NCBI RefSeq assembly: GCF_024298965.1 | Contig: NZ_CP085193.1 | Span: 8,680,001 to 8,744,000 of the forward strand | DNA from: Streptomyces rapamycinicus NRRL 5491 | GTDB lineage: Bacteria > Actinomycetota > Actinomycetes > Streptomycetales > Streptomycetaceae | Direction of reading: 5' to 3' | DNA length: 64,000 nt | Part shown: positions 1 to 8,259 of the stretch, piece by piece | Layout of the letters: each line of letters opens with the position of its first letter | How positions within the stretch are numbered: position 1 is the stretch's first letter | The notes under the pieces: model-generated | What the model saw: the letters and a program-made list of their open reading frames with translations, nothing else | Told to the model about the DNA's origin: nothing | Database searches by the model: none | Made by a program: the position numbers and the translations under genes

Positions 1-659
1 CCACCCGGCTCTTCGTGGGCGTCCTCGCCTTCGCCGGGGTCATCGGCATGCTGCTCATCAAGACCAGCGCCAACCGGATGTCCCGGCTCGCCTGCATCGG
101 CGCCACCGAGCCCGGTGCGCACGATCAGTGCTGGCAGGCGGTGCACGGGATCTACGCGCTCGCCAACGGCGGATGGTTCGGCTCAGGACTCGGGGCAAGT
201 ATGGAGAAATGGGGCGAACTGCCCGAACCGCATACCGACTTCATCTTCGCCATTACCGGGGAGGAACTCGGTCTGGCGGGGACGCTGTCGGTTCTCGTTC
301 TCTTCGCGGCTCTAGGCTATGCGGGTATCCGCGTGGCCGGACGCACGGAGGACCCCTTCGTGAGGTACGCCGCGGGAGGCGTGACCACCTGGATCACGGC
401 CCAGGCCGTGGTCAACATCGGTGCGGTGCTGGGTCTGCTGCCGATCGCCGGTGTTCCGCTCCCGCTGTTCTCCTACGGAGGGTCCGCCCTGCTGCCGACC
501 ATGTTCGCCGTAGGCCTGCTGATCGCCTTCGCACGGGCAGAGCCCGGTGCGCGGGCGGCGCTGGCCATGCGGCAGCCTGCTTTGCGGAAGAAGCTGGCTC
601 GGGTGAGACGGAAGACGATGCGACGGCCCGTCAAGAGGCGGCCGTCCGGAGAGCGGTGA
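1..659 (+). CDS. ftsW: Cell division protein FtsW, C-terminal part (5' end outside window)
   Basis: This is the C-terminal half of a SEDS-family septal peptidoglycan polymerase, a polytopic membrane protein that works with a class B PBP. The reading frame is open from the first bases, so the true start lies upstream. Two hallmarks are visible: the large external loop (GGWFGSGLGASMEKWG, then PHTDFIFAITGEELG) and the last loop (IAGVPLPLFSYGGSA). The tail is very basic (RKKLARVRRKTMRRP) and probably cytoplasmic. The stop lies 6 nt before murG. FtsW rather than RodA is supported by its place directly before murG, ftsQ and ftsZ. About 214 residues are present, against 400-450 for a complete protein. 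Confidence 0.95.
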   Translation, partial: TRLFVGVLAFAGVIGMLLIKTSANRMSRLACIGATEPGAHDQCWQAVHGIYALANGGWFGSGLGASMEKWGELPEPHTDFIFAITGEELGLAGTLSVLVLFAALGYAGIRVAGRTEDPFVRYAAGGVTTWITAQAVVNIGAVLGLLPIAGVPLPLFSYGGSALLPTMFAVGLLIAFARAEPGARAALAMRQPALRKKLARVRRKTMRRPVKRRPSGER

Positions 660-665
660 ATTTCG

Positions 666-1760
666 GTGCATGTCGTACTCGCCGGTGGGGGGACCGCCGG
701 CCACATCGAGCCCGCGCTCGCCCTCGCGGACGCCCTGCGCAGGCAGGACCCGACCGTGGGGATCACGGCGCTCGGCACGGAGCGCGGGCTCGAGACCCGG
801 CTCGTACCGGAGCGCGGCTATGAGCTCGGGCTCATCCCGGCCGTACCGCTGCCGCGCAAGCCCACCCCCGAACTGATCACCGTCCCCGGGCGGCTGCGCG
901 GCACCATCAAGGCCGCCGAGCAGATCCTGGAGCGCACCAAGGCCGACTGCGTCGTCGGCTTCGGCGGCTATGTGGCCCTGCCCGGATACCTGGCGGCCAA
1001 GCGGCTCGGCGTGCCGATCGTCGTCCACGAGGCCAACGCCCGCCCCGGCCTCGCCAACAAGATCGGCTCCCGTTACGCCCACTTCGTGGCGGTCTCCACC
1101 CCGGACAGCAAGCTCCGCAACTCCCGCTATGTGGGCATTCCGCTGCGCCGCTCCATCGCCACCCTCGACCGGGCCGCGGTCCGGCCCGAGGCCCGCGCGG
1201 CCTTCGGGCTCGACCAGAACCTGCCGACGCTGCTGGTCTCCGGCGGCTCGCAGGGCGCGCGGCGGCTGAACGAGGTGGTCCAGACGGTGGCGCCGTTCCT
1301 CCAGCGCGCCGGGATCCAGGTGCTGCACGCGGTCGGCCCGAAAAACGAAATGCCGCATGTTGACAACATGCCCGGAATGCCGCCCTATATCCCGGTACCG
1401 TATGTGGACCGGATGGACCTCGCGTACGCCGCGGCCGACATGATGCTCTGCCGTGCGGGCGCGATGACCGTCGCCGAACTGTCCGCCGTCGGGCTCCCCG
1501 CCGCCTACGTCCCGCTGCCGATCGGCAATGGCGAGCAGCGGCTCAACGCCCAGCCGGTGGTCAAGGCGGGCGGCGGGCTGCTGGTCGACGACGCCGAGCT
1601 GAGCCCCGAGTGGGTGCAGAGCAATGTGCTGCCGGTGCTCGGCGACCCGCACCGGCTGTACGAGATGTCCCGGCGCGCCGCCGAGTTCGGCCGCAGGGAC
1701 GCCGACGAGCTGCTGGTCGGCATGGTGTACGAGGCGATCAGCGCACGCCGCCGGGCGTGA
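666..1760 (+). CDS. murG: UDP-GlcNAc:undecaprenyl-PP-MurNAc-pentapeptide GlcNAc transferase MurG
   Basis: MurG converts lipid I to lipid II by adding GlcNAc on the inner face of the membrane. The protein is 364 aa, normal for the family. It starts with the Gly-rich donor-side loop HVVLAGGGTAGHIEPALALA and has the second Gly-rich loop GGSQGARRLNE near residue 195. The C-terminal UDP-GlcNAc site includes CRAGAMTVAELSAVGLPA and the NGEQRLNAQP stretch. The GTG start at 666 lies 6 nt after the ftsW stop, so the two are likely transcribed together. murC, which sits between murG and ftsQ in many bacteria, is missing here, as is usual in Streptomyces. Confidence 0.97.
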   Translation: MHVVLAGGGTAGHIEPALALADALRRQDPTVGITALGTERGLETRLVPERGYELGLIPAVPLPRKPTPELITVPGRLRGTIKAAEQILERTKADCVVGFGGYVALPGYLAAKRLGVPIVVHEANARPGLANKIGSRYAHFVAVSTPDSKLRNSRYVGIPLRRSIATLDRAAVRPEARAAFGLDQNLPTLLVSGGSQGARRLNEVVQTVAPFLQRAGIQVLHAVGPKNEMPHVDNMPGMPPYIPVPYVDRMDLAYAAADMMLCRAGAMTVAELSAVGLPAAYVPLPIGNGEQRLNAQPVVKAGGGLLVDDAELSPEWVQSNVLPVLGDPHRLYEMSRRAAEFGRRDADELLVGMVYEAISARRRA

Positions 1761-1773
1761 GGAGGCAGGGAGC

Positions 1774-2571
1774 GTGGCCGGACCGTCGACCGCCGAGCGC
1801 GGCACACGAGGGATGACTCCGTCCGGCCCGCCCCCACGTCTCCTCCGGGTCCGTCGCAGGCTCCGGCCGCCCCGCCGCCGCACCCTGCTGGTGACGGCGG
1901 TGGCGGTGACCCTGCTCGGTGCCGGGGCCGTCTGGCTGCTCTACGGCTCGAGCTGGCTGCGGACCGAGCGGGTGCGGGTCGCCGGGACCACCGTCCTCAC
2001 CGTCGAGGAGGTGCGCGACGCCGCCGATGTATCCCTGAACACCCCGTTGGTGACGGTGGACACCGGAGCGATCGAACACCGTGTACGCGAGCGGCTGAAG
2101 CGGATTGCGAAAGTGGACGTATCCCGGTCATGGCCGCACACCATCAGTCTGGTGGTGACGGAACGCAGGCCCGAAGCCATTGTCGAAGAGGGCGGGAGGT
2201 TCCACGAAGTGGACGCCACGGGAGTCCGGTTCTCCACGCTGAGCAAGCGCCCGAAGGGGGTTCCGCTGCTGGAAATGGAGCCGGATCGGTCGCCGAGTTC
2301 GCGCCATTTCGGCCCGACCGGACTGCGCCGCGAGGCGGTCCGGGTGGTCACCCAACTCCCCGAGAAGGTCCGCCAGGACACCCGTTCCCTCCGGGTCCGC
2401 TCGTACGATTCGATCACCCTGGAGCTGACCGGGGGACGTACCATCGCCTGGGGGAGCGGAGAGCGCGGCGAGGCGAAGGCGAAGGCGCTCACCGCCCTGA
2501 TGAAAGCGCGGCCGGACGCCGACCACTTCGATGTCCAAGCGCCGAGTGCCCCCGCGGTGTCTCGCAGTTGA
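1774..2571 (+). CDS. ftsQ: Divisome protein FtsQ (DivIB), POTRA domain
   Basis: FtsQ is a bitopic divisome protein that recruits FtsL and DivIC. The GTG at 1774 is chosen because GGAGG at 1761-1765 precedes it at good spacing. An upstream extension would run into murG. The product is about 265 aa: a basic cytoplasmic tail (residues 1-40, Arg/Pro rich), one membrane segment near residues 35-55 (TLLVTAVAVTLLGAGAVWLL), then a POTRA domain beginning RVRVAGTTVLTVEEVRDAA. A conserved FtsQ/DivIB beta domain follows. It is 13 nt downstream of murG and is followed by the long ftsZ regulatory region. Confidence 0.93.
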   Translation: MAGPSTAERGTRGMTPSGPPPRLLRVRRRLRPPRRRTLLVTAVAVTLLGAGAVWLLYGSSWLRTERVRVAGTTVLTVEEVRDAADVSLNTPLVTVDTGAIEHRVRERLKRIAKVDVSRSWPHTISLVVTERRPEAIVEEGGRFHEVDATGVRFSTLSKRPKGVPLLEMEPDRSPSSRHFGPTGLRREAVRVVTQLPEKVRQDTRSLRVRSYDSITLELTGGRTIAWGSGERGEAKAKALTALMKARPDADHFDVQAPSAPAVSRS

Positions 2572-2848
2572 CGTCGATAGCGGCAGGCCAGCACCCTGGT
2601 TGGCTAGCCCGCTGGGTGATCACATAGGGTGAAAAGAAAAGCGGGAGGTTCGGCGTGTTCATTGAACGCGCGACACTTGTCGACTTAGTGTCCTGTTCCG
2701 AAGAGTCCGGGAAACAGAGGCACTGGTAACCCTAAACTTCAGCGTTAGGGTTGGGGTCGGCAATCGGAACCGTCCCATTCGGCATCAGTCGGCGCACCGC
2801 GGCAAGAGCGGGGTGGCGACACGTAACTCGAGGCGAGAGGCCTTCGAC
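2572..2848 (+). promoter_or_regulatory. ftsZ upstream regulatory region with inverted repeat
   Basis: This 277-nt region before ftsZ has no gene. It contains a perfect 8-bp inverted repeat, AACCCTAA at 2728-2735 and TTAGGGTT at 2745-2752, separated by 9 nt. Two GACAC pentamers (2672-2676 and 2818-2822) match the short core bound by the sporulation regulator WhiA. WhiA is known from Streptomyces venezuelae to activate ftsZ, but a 5-mer is weak evidence alone. Multiple developmentally controlled ftsZ promoters are known in Streptomyces; which bases are the promoters here is not proven. Confidence 0.55.
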
Positions 2849-4090
2849 GTGGCAGCACCGCAGAACTACCTCGCAGTCATCAAGGTCGTCGGCATCGGCG
2901 GCGGTGGCGTGAATGCCATCAACCGGATGATCGAGGTCGGGCTCAAGGGCGTCGAGTTCATCGCGATCAACACCGATGCGCAGGCCCTGCTGATGAGTGA
3001 CGCGGACGTCAAGCTGGACGTCGGTCGCGAGCTCACCCGGGGCCTGGGAGCCGGCGCCAACCCCGACGTCGGCCGTAAGGCCGCCGAGGACCACCGCGAG
3101 GAGATCGAGGAGGTCCTCAAGGGGGCCGACATGGTCTTCGTGACGGCGGGTGAGGGCGGCGGTACGGGCACCGGCGGTGCCCCGGTGGTCGCGAACATCG
3201 CCCGCTCGCTGGGCGCACTGACGATCGGTGTGGTCACCCGTCCGTTCACCTTCGAGGGCCGCCGCCGCGCCAATCAGGCGGAGGACGGCATCGCGGGTCT
3301 GCGGGACGAGGTCGACACCCTCATCGTGATCCCGAACGACCGGCTGCTGTCCATTTCGGACCGTCAGGTGAGCGTGCTCGACGCGTTCAAGTCGGCCGAC
3401 CAGGTGCTGCTGTCGGGTGTTCAGGGCATCACCGACCTGATCACCACCCCGGGTCTGATCAACCTCGACTTCGCGGACGTCAAGTCCGTGATGTCGGAGG
3501 CCGGATCGGCGCTCATGGGCATCGGCTCGGCCCGCGGTGACGACCGCGCGGTGGCCGCGGCCGAGATGGCGATCTCCTCGCCGCTGCTGGAGGCGTCCAT
3601 CGACGGCGCCCGGGGCGTGCTGCTCTCCATCTCCGGCGGCTCGGACCTCGGTCTGTTCGAGATCAACGAGGCCGCCCAGCTGGTGAGCGAGGCCGCCCAC
3701 CCCGAGGCCAACATCATCTTCGGCGCGGTGATCGACGACGCGCTCGGCGACGAGGTCCGGGTCACCGTGATCGCGGCGGGCTTCGACGGCGGTCAGCCGC
3801 CCGCGAAGAACCGCGACAAGGTGCTCGGCTCCTACAGCGGCGGCAACCGCGAAGAGGGATCCGGCAGCTCCTCGAACCGCCCGGCCGGCCAGGACAGCGG
3901 CGGCCGCCCGTCCTTCGGCGGGCTCGGCAGCGTCACCCCGCGCGAGGAGGAGACCGCCCCGGCGGACCCCGCCCCGGTCGCCGAGGTGCCGCCGCCCCCG
4001 GTGCCCACCCCGCACCCCCAGGTCCCCCCGGCTCGCCCGTACCCGGACAGCCAGGCCGAGGAGCTGGACGTCCCGGACTTCCTGAAGTGA
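2849..4090 (+). CDS. ftsZ: Tubulin-like cell division GTPase FtsZ
   Basis: FtsZ polymerises with GTP to form the Z-ring, and the Z-ladders of sporulating hyphae. The GTG at 2849 is chosen because AGGCGAGAGG lies 8 nt upstream and the protein then starts [15 protein letters not shown], as in Streptomyces orthologues. A GTG at 2813 in the same frame is possible but lacks support. The product is 413 aa. The GTP-binding tubulin signature [14 protein letters not shown] is near residue 105, and the T7 loop ([11 protein letters not shown]) is near residue 205. A low-complexity Ser/Gly/Pro linker leads to the conserved C-terminal tail ELDVPDFLK, which binds SepF and other partners. Confidence 0.98.
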   Translation: MAAPQNYLAVIKVVGIGGGGVNAINRMIEVGLKGVEFIAINTDAQALLMSDADVKLDVGRELTRGLGAGANPDVGRKAAEDHREEIEEVLKGADMVFVTAGEGGGTGTGGAPVVANIARSLGALTIGVVTRPFTFEGRRRANQAEDGIAGLRDEVDTLIVIPNDRLLSISDRQVSVLDAFKSADQVLLSGVQGITDLITTPGLINLDFADVKSVMSEAGSALMGIGSARGDDRAVAAAEMAISSPLLEASIDGARGVLLSISGGSDLGLFEINEAAQLVSEAAHPEANIIFGAVIDDALGDEVRVTVIAAGFDGGQPPAKNRDKVLGSYSGGNREEGSGSSSNRPAGQDSGGRPSFGGLGSVTPREEETAPADPAPVAEVPPPPVPTPHPQVPPARPYPDSQAEELDVPDFLK

Positions 4091-4133
4091 ACCGTCCGGC
4101 ATGGCTCGACGGCGATTTTGAAGTGAACCAGAC

Positions 4134-4874
4134 GTGATAGCGCAACAGCACGACGCGAGCGGCGCGCACTTCGCCTTCACCGACCGGTGGGGCGGGGTGA
4201 GCGCCGCTCCGTATGAGGAGCTCAACCTCGGCGGGGCGGTCGGCGACGACCCCCAGGCCGTACGGACCAACCGCGAGCTGGCCGCCAAGGCGATGGGCCT
4301 GGACCCGGCGGCGGTCGTCTGGATGAACCAGGTGCACGGCCGGGACGTCGCGGTGGTCGACGGACCGTGGTCGGACGAGGAGATCCCGGCGGTGGACGCG
4401 GTGGTGACGCGGCGTCGGGGCCTCGCCCTGGCCGTCCTCACCGCCGACTGCACCCCGGTGCTGCTGGCCGATCCGGTGGCCGGGGTCGCCGGCGCCGCCC
4501 ATGCCGGGCGGCCGGGACTGGTCGCCGGAGTGGTCCCGGCGGTGCTGAAGGCGATGACCGAACAGGGCGCCGAGCCCGCCCGGATCGTCGCCCGCACCGG
4601 TCCCGCGGTCTGCGGCCGCTGCTACGAGGTCCCCGCGGACATGCGCGCCGATGTCGCCGAGACGGTGCCGGAGGCGTGGGGCGAGACCAGCTGGGGTACC
4701 CCCGCCGTGGATGTGGCGGCCGGGGTGCGGGCCCAATTGGCGCGCGGGGGTGTGCGGATGGACGAGATGGATGGACAATCTCACATCTGCACCCTGGAGT
4801 CGGCCGACCACTTCTCGTACCGGCGCGAGCACACCACGGGGCGGCTCGCGAGCTATGTCTGGTTGGGCGGCTGA
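4134..4874 (+). CDS. pgeF: PgeF/YfiH-type copper/zinc oxidoreductase or peptidoglycan editing factor
   Basis: This 246-aa protein belongs to the DUF152/YfiH family. Members have been described as multicopper-type polyphenol oxidases, as a peptidoglycan editing factor in E. coli, and as purine nucleoside phosphorylases (FAMIN-like). Conserved metal or catalytic residues are visible in MNQVHG, LTADCTPVLL and AAHAGRPGL, with the late Cys in HICTLES. The GTG start follows ftsZ by 43 nt. The conserved position between ftsZ and the YggS gene suggests a cell-wall-linked role, but the exact activity here is inferred only. Confidence 0.85.
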   Translation: MIAQQHDASGAHFAFTDRWGGVSAAPYEELNLGGAVGDDPQAVRTNRELAAKAMGLDPAAVVWMNQVHGRDVAVVDGPWSDEEIPAVDAVVTRRRGLALAVLTADCTPVLLADPVAGVAGAAHAGRPGLVAGVVPAVLKAMTEQGAEPARIVARTGPAVCGRCYEVPADMRADVAETVPEAWGETSWGTPAVDVAAGVRAQLARGGVRMDEMDGQSHICTLESADHFSYRREHTTGRLASYVWLGG

Positions 4875-4877
4875 GCT

Positions 4878-5597
4878 GTGACGGATCGCAGGGCGGAACT
4901 GGCCGCGAATCTGGCCCGGGTGGAGGAACGTATCTCTGCCGCCTGCGCCGGGGCCGGTCGCAAGCGCGAAGAGGTGACCCTGATCGTGGTCACCAAGACC
5001 TATCCGGCGAGCGATGTCCGTTTGCTCGCGGAACTCGGCGTACGGCATGTCGCCGAGAACCGCGACCAGGAGGCCGCCCCCAAGGCCGCGGAATGCGCGG
5101 ATCTGCCATTGATCTGGCACTTTGTCGGGCAATTGCAGACCAATAAGGTGCGTTCCGTATCGAGTTATGCCGATGTGGTGCAATCTGTCGATCGCAGGCG
5201 ATTGGTCGACGCGCTCTCCCGTGCGGCTGTGGGGGCCGCGCGGGAGCTGGGCGTCCTGATTCAGGTCGCGCTCGACGTGGACTCCAGTGACCGGGGAGAG
5301 CGCGGAGGGGTGGGACCGGACGGAGTGGAACGGCTCGCCGGGTCCGTGGCCGAGGCCGAAGGGCTCCGGCTCGACGGTCTGATGACCGTCGCCCCGCTGG
5401 CGGGCCCCTACGAGGGGCGGCCGCGGGCGGCGTTCGACCGGCTGATGGAAATCTCATCCCGCCTGCGCGTGGCACATCCGGCTGCGAACATGGTCTCGGC
5501 GGGGATGAGCTCGGACCTGGAGGAAGCGGTGGCGGCGGGGGCGACACATGTGCGCGTCGGCACTGCGGTACTCGGAGTCCGACCCAGGCTCCGGTAA
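4878..5597 (+). CDS. YggS-family pyridoxal-phosphate homeostasis protein
   Basis: The product is a 239-aa PLP-binding protein with the alanine-racemase-like N-terminal fold. The PLP lysine is in VVTKTYPASDV near residue 38, and the family phrase LIWHFVGQLQTNK follows near residue 77. YggS/PLPBP proteins carry PLP and affect amino-acid and vitamin B6 balance; no enzymatic reaction is firmly assigned. The GTG start is 3 nt after the pgeF stop, so the two are translationally close. One deviation is visible: the common ENRVQE motif reads ENRDQE. Confidence 0.9.
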   Translation: MTDRRAELAANLARVEERISAACAGAGRKREEVTLIVVTKTYPASDVRLLAELGVRHVAENRDQEAAPKAAECADLPLIWHFVGQLQTNKVRSVSSYADVVQSVDRRRLVDALSRAAVGAARELGVLIQVALDVDSSDRGERGGVGPDGVERLAGSVAEAEGLRLDGLMTVAPLAGPYEGRPRAAFDRLMEISSRLRVAHPAANMVSAGMSSDLEEAVAAGATHVRVGTAVLGVRPRLR

Positions 5598-5720
5598 CGT
5601 CGCGAAGAAGTCGGACCACAGCAGAAAATATGGTCATTCCCGTCAAAAGACGGGCGGGCCACGTGGATCCATGGCATCCGGTGGCGGAGCCGATCCACCA
5701 CAGAGCGGAGGACGCAGAAA

Positions 5721-6335
5721 ATGGCCGGCGCGATGCGCAAGATGGCGGTCTACCTCGGCCTCGTGGAGGACGATGGGTACGACGGCCGGGGATTCGACCC
5801 CGACGACGAGTTCGAGCCCGAGCCGGAGCCCGAGCGGGACCGCCGGCGGCATCAGGTGGTGGAGACCGAACCGCGGCCGGAAAGGGGCGAATCTGTGCGA
5901 GTCGTCCACCCTCCCGCACAACGCGAACCGGCCCCACTTGCGGTGGAAACCGGGCGACCCGCGCGAATTGCCCCCGTGGCGTCCATCACACCTGAACGTC
6001 AGAACTTGGAGAAGAACGCGCCAGTGATCATGCCCAAGGTCGTGTCCGAGCGGGAGCCGTACCGGATCACCACACTGCACCCCCGGACCTACAACGAGGC
6101 CCGTACTATCGGGGAACACTTCCGTGAGGGCACTCCCGTGATCATGAATCTGACGGAGATGGACGACACGGATGCGAAGCGACTTGTCGACTTTGCCGCC
6201 GGTCTGGTGTTCGGTCTCCATGGGAGCATTGAGCGGGTGACGCAGAAGGTGTTCCTGTTGTCTCCTGCTAACGTCGATGTCACGGCGGAGGACAAGGCCC
6301 GTATCGCGGAGGGCGGGTTCTTCAACCAGAGCTGA
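5721..6335 (+). CDS. sepF: FtsZ membrane anchor SepF
   Basis: SepF binds the FtsZ tail and the membrane, and in actinobacteria it replaces FtsA, which is absent here. The protein is 204 aa. An N-terminal amphipathic helix ([13 protein letters not shown]) is the likely membrane anchor. An acidic, poorly ordered linker (residues 15-100) precedes the SepF core, which contains [26 protein letters not shown] and the [11 protein letters not shown] segment. GGAGGA is well placed before the ATG. A small hairpin (5639-5654, CCCGTC/GACGGG) lies in the 123-nt gap after the YggS gene, which may hold a separate promoter. Confidence 0.95.
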   Translation: MAGAMRKMAVYLGLVEDDGYDGRGFDPDDEFEPEPEPERDRRRHQVVETEPRPERGESVRVVHPPAQREPAPLAVETGRPARIAPVASITPERQNLEKNAPVIMPKVVSEREPYRITTLHPRTYNEARTIGEHFREGTPVIMNLTEMDDTDAKRLVDFAAGLVFGLHGSIERVTQKVFLLSPANVDVTAEDKARIAEGGFFNQS

Positions 6336-6417
6336 GACGCAAAAACGGCAAACCGGCAACACCGAGTCATCCGAGGCCGAAAGGCCGAGTACGAACCAGG
6401 GGAGAGGGACGCGCGGG

Positions 6418-6714
6418 ATGGGCATCGCACTACAGGTGATCTACATCGCGCTCTACTGCTACCTGATCGTGCTGATCTTCAGGCTCGTGATGGACTACGT
6501 CTTCCAGTTCGCGCGCTCGTGGCAACCCGGTAGGGCGATGGTGGTCATCCTCGAGGCCACCTACACTGTGACCGATCCGCCACTCAAGCTGCTGCGGCGG
6601 TTCATTCCGCCGTTGCGTCTCGGGGGTGTGGCGCTCGACCTGTCCTTCTTCGTGCTGATGATCATCGTCTGGATCCTGATCACCGTCGTGAGCAATTTTG
6701 CGAGCAGGGTGTGA
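6418..6714 (+). CDS. YggT family membrane protein
   Basis: A 98-aa integral membrane protein with two hydrophobic spans, roughly residues 4-24 and 70-95, and a short cytoplasmic-looking stretch with the family sequence TDPPLKLLRRFIPPLRLG between them. The ATG at 6418 is preferred because GGGGAGAGGG lies just upstream. YggT proteins occur beside sepF and divIVA across actinobacteria and firmicutes and are thought to act at the septum or in envelope organisation. No enzymatic function is known. Confidence 0.9.
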   Translation: MGIALQVIYIALYCYLIVLIFRLVMDYVFQFARSWQPGRAMVVILEATYTVTDPPLKLLRRFIPPLRLGGVALDLSFFVLMIIVWILITVVSNFASRV

Positions 6715-6763
6715 ACGATACGGTCTTGCCGATTGCCGACGACTACGTTGAGGTGAAGTAGAG

Positions 6764-7948
6764 ATGCCGTTGACCCCCGAGGACGTGCGGAACAAGCAGT
6801 TCACGACCGTCCGCCTCCGAGAAGGCTATGACGAGGACGAGGTCGATGCCTTCCTCGACGAGGTCGAAGCCGAACTGACCCGGCTGTTGCGGGAGAACGA
6901 AGACCTGCGCGCCAAGCTGGCCGCCGCGACACGCGCCGCGGCCCAGAGTCAGCAACAAGGCATGCGCAAGCCTCCCGAACAGCAGGAGCGGCCGGGCGCA
7001 CCTGTGCCCGCCGCCATATCTGGACCGCCGCAGCCGGTGCCGCCCGGCCAGCAGCAGATGGGTGGCCCGCCCCAACTCCCGGGCGGAGCCCCGCAGCTGC
7101 CGGCCGGCCCGATGGGCCAGAACGGCCCCGGGCCGATGCAGCAGGGCGGCCCCGGTCCGATGCAGCAGGGCGGGCCCGGTCCGATGCAGCAGGGCGGCCC
7201 CGGCCCGATGGGCCAGAACGGACCCATGGGTCCCGGCGGCCCCATGGGTGGCCCGATGGGCGGTCCCGGTGGCCCCGGCGGTCCTGGCGGCCCCGGTGGC
7301 CCGCAGCTGCCGCAGCCGGGGCAGGGCCCGGGCGGCGACAGCGCCGCGCGCGTGCTCTCGCTCGCGCAGCAGACCGCCGACCAGGCGATCGCGGAGGCCC
7401 GTTCCGAGGCCAACAAGATCGTCGGCGAGGCCCGTAGCCGCGCCGAGGGCCTGGAGCGGGACGCCCGCGCCAAGGCCGACGCGCTGGAGCGGGACGCGCA
7501 GGAGAAGCACCGTGTCGCGATGGGCTCCCTGGAGTCCGCTCGCGCCACGCTCGAGCGCAAGGTCGAGGATCTGCGCGGCTTCGAGCGCGAGTACCGCACG
7601 CGGCTGAAGTCGTACCTGGAGAGCCAGCTGCGCCAGCTGGAGAACCAGGCCGACGACTCGCTCGCCCCGCCGCGCACCCCGGCGACCGCCTCGCTGCCGC
7701 CGTCCCCCTCGATGAGCGGCTCCATGGCCTCGGCCGGCGCCGGCACGATGGGTGGCCACACCATGGGCGGCAACCAGTCCATGGGCGGCCACCAGCAGAA
7801 CGGCGGAGCGCCGTCCTACGGTGGCCAGCAGCAGATGTCTCCCGCGATGACCCAGCCGATGGCACCGGTGCGGCCGCAGAGTCCGCAGCCGATGCAGCAG
7901 GCGCCGAGCCCGATGCGGGGCTTCCTCATCGACGAGGACGACAACTGA
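6764..7948 (+). CDS. divIVA: Polar growth determinant DivIVA
   Basis: DivIVA is the coiled-coil scaffold that marks hyphal tips and directs apical wall growth in Streptomyces. The 394-aa protein starts with the membrane-curvature-binding domain MPLTPEDVRNKQFTTVRLRE. A first coiled coil (about residues 25-65) follows. Then comes a long low-complexity linker rich in Pro, Gly, Gln and Met (about residues 65-195), with three nearly identical GPGPMQQGG repeats and a PGGPGG run. A second coiled coil spans about residues 200-300, and the tail is again Gly/Gln/Met rich. GTGAAGTAGAG precedes the ATG. It ends the division cluster. Confidence 0.96.
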   Translation: MPLTPEDVRNKQFTTVRLREGYDEDEVDAFLDEVEAELTRLLRENEDLRAKLAAATRAAAQSQQQGMRKPPEQQERPGAPVPAAISGPPQPVPPGQQQMGGPPQLPGGAPQLPAGPMGQNGPGPMQQGGPGPMQQGGPGPMQQGGPGPMGQNGPMGPGGPMGGPMGGPGGPGGPGGPGGPQLPQPGQGPGGDSAARVLSLAQQTADQAIAEARSEANKIVGEARSRAEGLERDARAKADALERDAQEKHRVAMGSLESARATLERKVEDLRGFEREYRTRLKSYLESQLRQLENQADDSLAPPRTPATASLPPSPSMSGSMASAGAGTMGGHTMGGNQSMGGHQQNGGAPSYGGQQQMSPAMTQPMAPVRPQSPQPMQQAPSPMRGFLIDEDDN

Positions 7949-7984
7949 CGCGGGGCGCGTAAGCGCGGAGCGTTCGGCAATCAC

Positions 7985-8026
7985 AAGGGCCGGGTCCCAG
8001 GAGCCTCCTCCTGGGACCCGGCCCTT
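7985..8026 (+). terminator. Strong hairpin terminator after divIVA
   Basis: The arms 7985-8003 and 8008-8026 are perfect 19-bp complements with a 4-nt loop, ending in CCCTTT. It lies 36 nt after the divIVA stop, where the cluster should end, and upstream of the convergent ileS 3' end. It is probably intrinsic and may work in both directions. Confidence 0.88.
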
Positions 8027-8053
8027 TGCCATGCCCGCGGGCCGCGGGGGCTT

Positions 8054-8242
8054 TTCCCCTACCCGCCCCTTCCCGAACCAGGGGCTCCGCCCCCGGACCC
8101 CCGGACGCCCTTCGGGCGTGTCCTCAAGCGCCGGACGGGCTGAAATCAGCCCGTCCGGCGCCTGAGGACCGGGGTCCGGGGCGGAGCCCCGCCACGCGGC
8201 GGAGCCGCATATCGATGCTGCGGGAAGGGGCGGGTAGGGGAA
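8054..8242. repeat. Near-palindromic 189-bp intergenic element (MITE-like)
   Basis: The ends 8054-8074 and 8222-8242 are perfect 21-bp inverted repeats (TTCCCCTACCCGCCCCTTCCC type). Inside lie a GGGGCTCCGCCCC module on each side and a central 22-bp hairpin (8122-8143 with 8146-8167, one wobble). The module CACGCGGCGGAGCCGCAT, then ATCGAT-like sequence, is at about 8190-8212. No ORF is evident. Related pieces occur at 28551-29118, 35402-35427, 56396-56560 and 60595-60890. The rest of this 311-nt gap holds only the divIVA terminator. Confidence 0.8.
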
Positions 8243-8259
8243 CAAACCCCCGGCCGGGG

